From QKMZ01 sp012965515 (lineage in GTDB: Bacteria; Cyanobacteriota; Vampirovibrionia; Obscuribacterales; Obscuribacteraceae), in contig CALFMP010000007.1 of the NCBI GenBank assembly GCA_937879965.1, positions 1-64,000 of the forward strand: 64,000 nucleotides of DNA, written 5' to 3'. Both the position numbers and the translations under genes were made by a program. Each line of letters begins with the position of its first letter. Position 1 is the first letter of the stretch. Below, piece after piece: positions 24,673-32,582 of the stretch. Under the pieces are notes generated by a model. The model was not told the DNA's origin. It did not search any database and worked only from the letters and a program-made list of their open reading frames with translations.

Positions 24673-26121
24673 TTACGGACGCGGTCCGATCATACTCGCG
24701 AACATGTTGTACGTGGCGTCGCTCGTTGGCTCGTTCTTCATGAATGAAGGATCGAGAATATAGAGCTTGCCGTTCTCGAAACGCATATTCTTTAGGTTCC
24801 AATCGATCCTGAGATTGGCTTGCTTGAGCGCATCAGCATATGCCCAATACTGCTGTCTCAGCGAAGCGAGGTCTTTACCCATGATTTCGCGCATCATCAG
24901 CTGCATGCGCAGAGAATCGCCGTCGCCAATCTGTTCCATGCGCATGGCTGGAAGACCTTCTTCCGACTTCCCGACTTCCAGAATCTTCGGTGTGCGAATT
25001 CCGATTGAATTGAGCTTATCGTAAATCGCCTTAACGGATTCCATGTTTCTGCTGTTGTCGTGATAGATCTTGGTCACAGAACCATCGCCGTTGGAATAGA
25101 CTTTGCCTTCGTCTCCAGCGTCTATGTAACCCTCTTTCTTGACTTTGAGAATCTTGTTCGGTTCACCAGCCTCGGCCTTCACAGCCGACTCGCGAGCGAG
25201 GCGGGATGCGGCTTCACGTGCTTCGACTACGCGCAACATTTCCTCGGTCGTATAGACTCGAGTTCCTTCAGTGATTACGGCTGGTCGTTCCTGACCGCCG
25301 GAATTCTTTTCGCCGCGTGGGTTGTCTGCCTTGATCGGCTCTGAAGGACGAACTGGCTCTGGCGGACGTACGGTTTCTGCCGGTGCTGGAGTTTTCGAAG
25401 TGTCAGCGACTTCGTTGTTTTGCAAGAAGCGCGAACGTGCCCGGGCACCGCCGACGCCACCAAGCAATCCACCAAAGAGAGCAAAACCGGCCATGTCGCC
25501 GAACACTTCAGCGCTGCTTGCAGGGCCTCTTCCATGAGTTATTGAGTGCAATTCCGCATGCGCAAATCCTGCCGGCAGTCCGCTTATAGACCCAGCAGCA
25601 ACCCCCTTGCCGATGCGGCTGAGGAGCGGTGTTTCCGCCGTCATTCCAAATGCTTTCAGCGAACCGACGCCCTTGCCTGTAACATTCAACAAGGAGAATG
25701 TGCCTGCGTCGGTAAGTCCATTTGCCAGACGCGTTTGCCAAAATGGTTGCCCGTTTTCCACCGGTGTGAGGACGGTACCCATCGCCAAGCCGGTCAAGCC
25801 GCCTTCCAAAGCGACGCCGCCATAACCTGTTCCCAACCGGCTGCCCAAACCGCCCCGGACCAGTGCGCGGGTGCCGAAGAATGGGACCAACATGCCGACC
25901 GCCGCCCCGGCTTGCTGCGCGAAGACTTCGGAGCCTGTGCTCGCTTTGGGGACATCAACCAGGGCCAATTGCGGCAACTCATGACCAAGCAACTTTCCGG
26001 TCAGCTGGGTCAACCCATTGATCGGTCGTTGAATCGCTGAATCAAACGCCGCTGCGCCGAACTCAGCTACCACGTCTGAGGTCTTCACCGACGAATCGGT
26101 GACTCTTTCGGGAGGAGTCAT
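24673..26121 (-). CDS. Large Gly/Ala-rich protein with cryptic kinase-like C-terminal domain
   Basis: This 482-residue protein has three parts. Residues about 1-225 are rich in Gly, Ala and hydrophobic residues with glycine-zipper-like helices (FGTRALVRGGLGSRLGTGYG, MAGFALFGGLLGGVGGARA). A Pro/Glu-rich linker (about 230-310) follows. The C-terminus (about 320-482) resembles aminoglycoside-phosphotransferase-like kinases: a Gly-rich loop DAGDEGKVYSNGDGSVTKIY with a candidate ATP Lys, a hinge MRMEQIGDG, a catalytic loop RIDWNLKNMRF (Asp, then Asn five residues on), and YILDPSF in place of DFG/DxD. No annotated family was recognised. It is divergent from the similarly composed gene at 26476. Confidence 0.7.
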   Translation of the reverse strand: MTPPERVTDSSVKTSDVVAEFGAAAFDSAIQRPINGLTQLTGKLLGHELPQLALVDVPKASTGSEVFAQQAGAAVGMLVPFFGTRALVRGGLGSRLGTGYGGVALEGGLTGLAMGTVLTPVENGQPFWQTRLANGLTDAGTFSLLNVTGKGVGSLKAFGMTAETPLLSRIGKGVAAGSISGLPAGFAHAELHSITHGRGPASSAEVFGDMAGFALFGGLLGGVGGARARSRFLQNNEVADTSKTPAPAETVRPPEPVRPSEPIKADNPRGEKNSGGQERPAVITEGTRVYTTEEMLRVVEAREAASRLARESAVKAEAGEPNKILKVKKEGYIDAGDEGKVYSNGDGSVTKIYHDNSRNMESVKAIYDKLNSIGIRTPKILEVGKSEEGLPAMRMEQIGDGDSLRMQLMMREIMGKDLASLRQQYWAYADALKQANLRIDWNLKNMRFENGKLYILDPSFMKNEPTSDATYNMFASMIGPRP

Positions 26122-26475
26122 GTGCCTTTTGTATTGTTCTTAAAGGAGTCTAGACCCAAATTAGCGGCTTGCGCGAGTGCTGTCAGTGGGGGAAATACGT
26201 AGCGGGCTGAAAGGAAACGGCAAGAAGTTCGAAACCGCAGTCAGGCGCCGGAGAATATCTCAACCAAGAATTTCTTACTCTGCCCTGCCAAAAACACGGC
26301 GAGCCGTATACAACCAAATGGGTCCTCCACGAACCTGCTCATAGTCTGTTCATGCCGGCTGGCTTACACTGGCTGCGCCTCACCAGCACACAATAGGCGC
26401 GCAAAATCCGGCTTAACAGGGCACATTACAGATAGGCATTCCTATCTGCCTGCGTTTCTAACTCACGGTTCCTCC
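26122..26475. promoter_or_regulatory. Divergent intergenic region with CAGATAGG-N4-CCTATCTG dyad
   Basis: This 354-nt non-coding stretch separates two divergent genes and must hold both promoters. It contains a perfect 8-bp inverted repeat with a 4-nt spacer at 26429-26448, 27 nt before the plus-strand ATG. The core ATAGG-N4-CCTAT also occurs upstream of the desaturase gene at 37024-37037. It could be an operator or a 5'-UTR hairpin. No clear -35/-10 pair was found. Confidence 0.5.
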
Positions 26476-28182
26476 ATGGGAAAAGGCAATTTCCAATCCG
26501 ACGCGACAGTAGCCTCTGAATTGGCTCGCCTCGAAAAGGAAGAGTCGGACAAGAGCATCCTGCGAAAAGCCATCGACTTCGTGACGGAGCCGTACCATCA
26601 TCAGGCTGCGGCGAGGGAAAAACTGCAGGAGGCGGCACGGGGCGGCGGCAACGCAAACGAGGCGTTAAAGCAGAGCTTGGCAGCACGCCAGGCGGAAGCG
26701 GACGCCTATCACATCACATCCAGCGCGGCGAAAACTCTGGGCATCTTTACCCCGGGTAAAATCGGCTTCGCGGTCACGGGTACGGCATTCGCGCTTGATG
26801 AAATCCGCCCGGGCAATGGACACGAGTTGCTCGATGGAACGCTCGGAGTAGCTAAAGGCATAGGCATGCGCACCATCCTTGGGCGCTCCGCGGGCGCCGG
26901 TGACAGTGTCGCGGTCATGTCTTTGAAGTACGGCATCGGCGGCAGGTTAATCGATTCAGGACTGACTAGGCGCAACTACGTCGATGAGACGGACACCCTC
27001 ACTCTCGATTCATTCGGCAAGGGGCTTCTAACAGTTGGAAAAAACACCGCCAATCCGGTCGCTTTGACCACAGATTTAGCGACCGCTGGTTTGACAATGG
27101 GGTTAGTAAAGGGCGCGCCAAACTTCTTTGCCGGAAACACGTTCCGCGCAATGACGACTATGGGCTTTGCCAACGGATGGGCAAATGGTATGTCGCAGGA
27201 ATTGCAGTCGGAAATTCAAACCGGCAACTTCTCAGCTACACGCCTCGCCGCCTATCCTCTCGCTTTCGGCCTGGCAAACTCACTGGCAGCCGCGCCAGGA
27301 AACCAGCGTCGGTACACTCAAAACCATGCTTGGGAAAATGCCGCTACAATTCGCGATCGCGAATACAAACTTGTCGCCATTGATGCTGGCGATGTACGGC
27401 AGATCTTGAAAGGGGGCACTCGCGGAGCCGATGTTTCTATCAAAGAAGTCGGCAAATTTTTGAAGCCAGGCGAGGCAGAAACAATCAATGTACGCCGGGA
27501 AAGCGTGCCAACCGATTGGATTTCCGCTACCACCAACATGTTCAAGGGAAAGAGCGCCGTCGGGCCGTCTGGAGAGCAGTTGCGTTTCATCAGCAGGAAA
27601 GGCGGCGACCAAAATGCCCCGTGGGAAATGACCATCGATCGCGGCTCGAAAACGTTCGCGGAACTTGTGAGAGAAAATTCCGGCTACTACCAGGGCAAGG
27701 ATGTCGCACCACTTTTGAAGAACTTTCAAGAACCTCTGCGCGGATTCTTGGGAAGCGGCTCGGAGAGTGGTGCGTTTAGAACCACCAATGGTGCTGTGTT
27801 GAAGACAGCCAGCTCACTGGGTCCTGAAGGCATTCGTGACTGGGGAACTGTCGCCCACGATGCGAAACTTATGTTCGGACAGCTTCACCTCAACGATGTA
27901 TCTGGTTTCAATGGTCGAGAACGCAATCAGTCAATCGGACTGCAAGAGGTTTTGAAAACCCCTGTTACCGAAGCTCAAGCTGCCGCCCTTCGCGAACAAA
28001 TGTCAAAAGACGGAGTCTCATTCCACGACTACAACAAGACCCTCATGGGAGATCAAGTCAGCTGGGCCGTTGATCAAGTTGGCATCAACGCGTTAGGAAA
28101 GACCGTCATGCTCGATTATGGCGCGCGGTATGCATACAGGCACTATGAACAAACTCCGCCTAAACCAAAAACGGACAAGTAA
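26476..28182 (+). CDS. Large hypothetical protein, Gly/Ala-rich N-terminal half
   Basis: This protein has 568 residues. Residues about 1-75 are charged and helical (ASELARLEKEESDKSILRKA). Residues about 80-280 are small-residue-rich with hydrophobic patches (GKIGFAVTGTAFALDEI, LAAYPLAFGLANSLAAAPG), similar in style to the N-terminal part of the divergent gene 24673. The C-terminal part (about 290-560) is mixed alpha/beta with DRGSKTFAELVRENSGYY, and LKTASSLGPEGIRDWGTVAH that recalls, weakly, an ATP-binding kinase-like segment. No family was assigned and no signal peptide was found. The start ATG follows a weak site (ggttcctcc). It ends 6 nt from the stop of the convergent helicase gene. Confidence 0.7.
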   Translation: MGKGNFQSDATVASELARLEKEESDKSILRKAIDFVTEPYHHQAAAREKLQEAARGGGNANEALKQSLAARQAEADAYHITSSAAKTLGIFTPGKIGFAVTGTAFALDEIRPGNGHELLDGTLGVAKGIGMRTILGRSAGAGDSVAVMSLKYGIGGRLIDSGLTRRNYVDETDTLTLDSFGKGLLTVGKNTANPVALTTDLATAGLTMGLVKGAPNFFAGNTFRAMTTMGFANGWANGMSQELQSEIQTGNFSATRLAAYPLAFGLANSLAAAPGNQRRYTQNHAWENAATIRDREYKLVAIDAGDVRQILKGGTRGADVSIKEVGKFLKPGEAETINVRRESVPTDWISATTNMFKGKSAVGPSGEQLRFISRKGGDQNAPWEMTIDRGSKTFAELVRENSGYYQGKDVAPLLKNFQEPLRGFLGSGSESGAFRTTNGAVLKTASSLGPEGIRDWGTVAHDAKLMFGQLHLNDVSGFNGRERNQSIGLQEVLKTPVTEAQAAALREQMSKDGVSFHDYNKTLMGDQVSWAVDQVGINALGKTVMLDYGARYAYRHYEQTPPKPKTDK

Positions 28183-28188
28183 GTGCGC

Positions 28189-31100
28189 CTAGTCTACTAT
28201 GCGCAAATGAGGTGGTTTGGTTTTGTCGCGTCGCGATTGCTTGTTGCCAGGTTGTGTAGAATCGCCCAAAAGAGATGAGTTATCTCCGCATCGCGAAGAG
28301 TCGCGCCGCCTCCGAAACCGGGGATCAGGCATATCAAGTGGCTGTAATAGGAAGTCTATTTCTTCCTGGTTAACAGCGAGCGACGCAGCTTGTCCTTCTG
28401 TGAAAATTCCTCCGGCAAGTCCCTTTTTGAACTCCTGCATCACAAGTATGCGTTCTTCGACGCTACCGGCTGCGATGAATTTGTATACGAAAACCGGCTT
28501 CTCCTGACCGATTCGATAGGCGCGATCGGTTGCTTGATCTTCCACCGCAGGATTCCACCATGGATCGTAGTGAATAACTGTATCGGCAGCTGTCAGATTC
28601 AGCCCCGTGCCACCAGCTTTCAAACTAATGAGAAATATCGGCACATCGCCACGCTGGAATTTATTGATGATCCGCTGCCGATCTTTCGTGATACCAGTCA
28701 ACATCACGTAATCGAGTTTGATCTGCTGCAACTCGGCTTCAATAAGTTCGAGCATTCTCCTAAACTGCGAGAAGACAATGATGCGTCGCCCTTCCTCGAC
28801 AAGCTGAGGCAGCATATCCATGAGCGTTTCCAGCTTGGCACTGTCGGTGATGCCATCGGCCATCTTGAGCTTGACCAAACGTGGATCACAACAAGTTTGT
28901 CGTAGCTTCAACAAAGCGTCAATGATGAGAATTCGCATTCCCATAATGCCTTTCTCACGTATTTCTTCATTCACGCGTTTGTGCATTACGAGCCGCACGC
29001 TTTCATAAAGATCGCGTTGAGCACCAATCAATTCAACAGGTTGCAAAATGAGAGTCTTGGGCGGCAGTTCTTGCACTACTTCGCTCTTCGTTCTGCGCAA
29101 CATGAACGGACGAATCCTGCGTTGAAGCGTTCTCTTTCTATCCTCACTGTTCTTTCGCTCAATTGGTTTCTGAAAATAGTTAGCAAAACTCTTTCTATTG
29201 CCCAGCATGTTTGGCATCAAAAAATTGAACTGAGACCACAGTTCGCGCAAGTTGTTTTCAACCGGTGTGCCGGTGAAGCAGAAGCGAGCCTTTGCTCTTA
29301 AGCGACCCACCGCCTTCGCGAGAGAAGTAGTCGGATTTTTGATGTACTGCGATTCGTCGAGAATGATAATCGACCAGTCGGACAAACTCAGCGAATCTAT
29401 GTCGCGAAGCAAGAGCGCATAACTGGTGATCACAATGTCATTGTTGGGAATTTCTTTGAAACGCTCAAAACGGTCGGAACCAGTAAGTCTGAGCACACGC
29501 AGAGATGGCGTCAAACGTTCGGCTTCGTTAACCCAGTTAGGGACAACGCTTGTAGGAGAAACCACAAGCACCGGTTGATTCAGCTGTTTCTTCTGCTTCC
29601 TGTACAAAACAAGCGCTAGTCCCTGCACAGTTTTTCCCAATCCCATGTCATCGGCGAGTATGCCACCGGCATCCATGTCACAAAGGAAATTCAGCCAACC
29701 AAGCCCGTCTTTCTGATACTGGCGAAGCTGCGATCCGAAATCTTCCGGCGTTTCAATCGCCTCGATTCTATCCAGTTTTTCAAGATGTTTTGCCAGGCGC
29801 TTAATGCGATCTGTCGGTAAAATCTTGATGTGCGAAAGTACTTCCGGCAATTGCTGGGGCTCAACTCTACACCCAGCTTCTTCATAGTTGTACATCTCAC
29901 GAATGAGATTAATCACGCTTTCCACGCGCTCAAATGGCAGAGCAATCATACGTCCATCCGGCATCGGAGCGTAAAAGTTGCCGTTGATATTGAGTTTTTC
30001 GATATCTAGAGTATCGAAGTCTTTCACACCCGCACGCTTAAGAGCACTGATGATGATAGGGAAAAGAGAGATGCGCTGCCCCTCTAGCTTGACTCCCATT
30101 TCAAGAACAAACCACCAAGCAGTTTGTTCTCGCAGATCAAATTCAATTGCTTCTTCAGGATGAATGACGCGATAGGAAAAAGTATCGTCAATTTCGATTG
30201 ACCATTCGGTCTTCAGTAACTTAGGCAATTCATTTTCTACAAAATGCAACCAGCGATAGTCGCTATCACCGGTAAGAATAAAGCGCATGCGATTGCCTTC
30301 CGAATACATAGGCAGCGACTCAAAGCCCATGTCGCGCATACGCTGGACGACTTTTCTCTCGGCAGCAAGATCGCGGCGGTAGACCACCAAGTCAGTGCCT
30401 CGTGCTTCGCGATGCTCGGAGTTTTTGTCTCGCAAATCAAATGTGTGGCCGCCATAATCAAACGACACATCGACAACATTAACATTCTTATTCGGTTCAA
30501 ACCCCCTGCGCCAATACATCAATGCATCATTGCCGATTGGTGTGATTGACTTGAAGGATATCTGCGCTTTTGGCTCGCTTTTAATCACTTCCTCATTCAG
30601 CATCGGACAAGGCATTTCGATCTGAGGAGGAAGATTGAGTTCTTTCAATTGGTCGTGTACTTTGTCGGCAAACCCCGGCATCACCGGTGGTGCAATAAGG
30701 AGCTTTGTCAATGTATCCACATCAATCGGCAGATCCATAAAACCAAGGTGGTTCATGTAGGTGTCGACATACGCAGGGCAAGCGCACAAGAGGGTCACGA
30801 TGGTCTCTTTGTCACCCACCACAGACGGCACTTGCGAGCGGTCAGAGCGAAACACCCACTTCAGCTTTCCCTCCACACGCGGTCCCTTCGTGAGTGGTGG
30901 ATTAGAAGCACTGCGAAAGTAAGATCTCCCGGTCGCCACGATTTTGTCCAGCAACATTTTCATCAACTCGGGATCGCCGCCTAAAATATCGCCCAGGTAG
31001 GAAGAACCAAGCGCAGCAAGCGCAAACTGAATAATCGACTCGTCTTCTTTGTTTGCTCCGAGCTCGGGAGAAAGATCTTCAAAAGAGGTTTCGATGACTT

Positions 31101-31638
31101 TCTGAAACCCAGCCGAATTCTTCTTTCCAACCAGATATGGCGTGATTACAAGCGATGGAATATTTCCGAAGCGTGACTTATCAATGATGTAGATTACCGA
31201 ACCACCAGTGACTTTTTCCTGCCCCTGAGCCGATTTTGTCGTGAGACTTTCCTTTACTTCATCAACCCAGTGTTGCACACTGCGCGGTAATTCACGAGGA
31301 CCAACTACTACTTCAGTGAATCCAAAAATCGCTCCAGCTTCTAGAACTAGCGCGACGCAATGTTTGCAGTATGAGCCCACAGGACAACTACAGTGCGCTG
31401 CGTTAATAAAGCCATTCTCGTTGCTGGTAACGCGCACTTGATAGGGCAGCTCGCGCGTTCCTCTTACCGCGCCTTGAATGACGCGTCTTTCAAAGTCTAC
31501 TTCAACATTTACTACCGCTTTTTTACTTTTATACTCAAGCCCTTTGGCAAATGTGCGCTGACCAAAGATGTCCGCGATGTGCGAACTGGAAAACGGCAAA
31601 ACGTTCAAATAATTGGAGATAGGCGGATCTTCAGGCAT
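28189..31638 (-). CDS. SNF2-family DNA-dependent ATPase/helicase with SWIM zinc finger
   Basis: This 1149-residue protein opens with a SWIM finger (about residues 82-95; CSCPVGSYCKHC), a nucleic-acid or protein-binding CxCxnCxH motif. The SNF2 ATPase core is at about 640-930 with Walker A DDMGLGKT, DEAH-type box DESQYIKN, and motif III CFTGTPVENN. The C-terminal helicase half is at about 960-1090 (VFSQFRRMLELIE, LKAGGTGLNL, DQATDRAYRIGQ). It is typical of bacterial SNF2 (HepA/RapA-like) proteins that use ATP to move along duplex DNA and remodel protein-DNA or RNA polymerase complexes. It is a single gene, with a lone minus-strand promoter region at 31639 onward. Confidence 0.95.
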   Translation of the reverse strand: MPEDPPISNYLNVLPFSSSHIADIFGQRTFAKGLEYKSKKAVVNVEVDFERRVIQGAVRGTRELPYQVRVTSNENGFINAAHCSCPVGSYCKHCVALVLEAGAIFGFTEVVVGPRELPRSVQHWVDEVKESLTTKSAQGQEKVTGGSVIYIIDKSRFGNIPSLVITPYLVGKKNSAGFQKVIETSFEDLSPELGANKEDESIIQFALAALGSSYLGDILGGDPELMKMLLDKIVATGRSYFRSASNPPLTKGPRVEGKLKWVFRSDRSQVPSVVGDKETIVTLLCACPAYVDTYMNHLGFMDLPIDVDTLTKLLIAPPVMPGFADKVHDQLKELNLPPQIEMPCPMLNEEVIKSEPKAQISFKSITPIGNDALMYWRRGFEPNKNVNVVDVSFDYGGHTFDLRDKNSEHREARGTDLVVYRRDLAAERKVVQRMRDMGFESLPMYSEGNRMRFILTGDSDYRWLHFVENELPKLLKTEWSIEIDDTFSYRVIHPEEAIEFDLREQTAWWFVLEMGVKLEGQRISLFPIIISALKRAGVKDFDTLDIEKLNINGNFYAPMPDGRMIALPFERVESVINLIREMYNYEEAGCRVEPQQLPEVLSHIKILPTDRIKRLAKHLEKLDRIEAIETPEDFGSQLRQYQKDGLGWLNFLCDMDAGGILADDMGLGKTVQGLALVLYRKQKKQLNQPVLVVSPTSVVPNWVNEAERLTPSLRVLRLTGSDRFERFKEIPNNDIVITSYALLLRDIDSLSLSDWSIIILDESQYIKNPTTSLAKAVGRLRAKARFCFTGTPVENNLRELWSQFNFLMPNMLGNRKSFANYFQKPIERKNSEDRKRTLQRRIRPFMLRRTKSEVVQELPPKTLILQPVELIGAQRDLYESVRLVMHKRVNEEIREKGIMGMRILIIDALLKLRQTCCDPRLVKLKMADGITDSAKLETLMDMLPQLVEEGRRIIVFSQFRRMLELIEAELQQIKLDYVMLTGITKDRQRIINKFQRGDVPIFLISLKAGGTGLNLTAADTVIHYDPWWNPAVEDQATDRAYRIGQEKPVFVYKFIAAGSVEERILVMQEFKKGLAGGIFTEGQAASLAVNQEEIDFLLQPLDMPDPRFRRRRDSSRCGDNSSLLGDSTQPGNKQSRRDKTKPPHLRIVD

Positions 31639-31739
31639 ATTATTGCCTCACGCGCAACTAACAACCTATAGACCGACAAAATCCATCCTACTTCAAACTC
31701 AAATTTTTCGCATCTAAAATTTCAAAAAATTTTCGACGC

Positions 31740-31780
31740 GAAAAAGCCAACAGGGAAACCGCACTCAGTTCCCCTGCTGG
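31740..31780 (-). terminator. Rho-independent terminator after 31825 gene
   Basis: On the minus strand a 13-bp stem (CCAGCAGGGGAAC with GTTTCCCTGTTGG, two G-U pairs) around tgagtgcg is followed by CTTTTTCGCG. It lies 45 nt after the stop of the basic secreted protein gene. Confidence 0.85.
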
Positions 31781-31824
31781 ATTTACGCGCCGGGCGCGTG
31801 CAATGCGCCTCTACAACATCGAGA

Positions 31825-32364
31825 TTACATGTCGAGTGCAGGATGGCGGCGGTCGTAGATCAAATTCTCTTGTTCATAATGATCAGTACGTTGAATGATC
31901 GTTGGTTGTTCGCTCTTGCGAACTGTCTTCACAGCTATCAAATTAGATGGACGACGACGCACATGCGCTACGCGAGGCGCTCGTTTTTTGTAAGCGACCA
32001 CACGTTTCGCCGCTTTCTTCCTATAGGCAACCTTCTTTCTCGCGACTGGACGCGCGGCCCGATAAGTAGTCTGCGTTTCGACGCGTGGAGTGTTTACAAC
32101 AGTAGTTGTGGTGCGCTGTTCGCTTATAGGTACAACCACTCTCTCATGCCGTTCCATAATGATCGGCTCGCGAACCTGGTGCGTGGTACCGTTTGCATCT
32201 GTTGTTTCCTTCACACGCTCATACGCAGGTTCCATCCAGCTCCCCATTACTTGAGCCGGTCCTTGAGTAATATCTCTTTGAATGATAGTTTGGTCTGCTT
32301 GTGCGCGGAGCGGAATTGTGAATGCAAAACTCAATGCCACTAGGGCTAAAATACTTTTTCTCAT
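31825..32364 (-). CDS. Small exported basic protein
   Basis: This 179-residue protein has a signal peptide (MRKSILALVALSFAFTIPLRAQA). The mature part contains a Thr/Val-rich segment (EQRTTTTVVNTPRVETQTTY) and a very basic Arg/Lys/Ala/Val region at about 105-140 (ARKKVAYRKKAAKRVVAYKK). No domain was recognised. The basic patch could bind an anionic envelope polymer or nucleic acid. It is monocistronic, ended by the terminator at 31740. Confidence 0.75.
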   Translation of the reverse strand: MRKSILALVALSFAFTIPLRAQADQTIIQRDITQGPAQVMGSWMEPAYERVKETTDANGTTHQVREPIIMERHERVVVPISEQRTTTTVVNTPRVETQTTYRAARPVARKKVAYRKKAAKRVVAYKKRAPRVAHVRRRPSNLIAVKTVRKSEQPTIIQRTDHYEQENLIYDRRHPALDM

Positions 32365-32582
32365 TCTTCCTTTCCTCTCGGCTACATCCGAGTGGAGGAC
32401 GGAGACAGGGCTCTACAGTTCCCATCACTGACTTGAAGAACGACCAGGACTACCATTGCGAACTCCCTGGCGAATGCTCCTTTCGCAGGGTTCCTGCAAA
32501 TACGTTAATTCGCATTGACTCGAGGCAAGATTTCTCGCGGACAACGGTTGTCTGGAACGTCAAGGTCCGTCGACGATACCAC

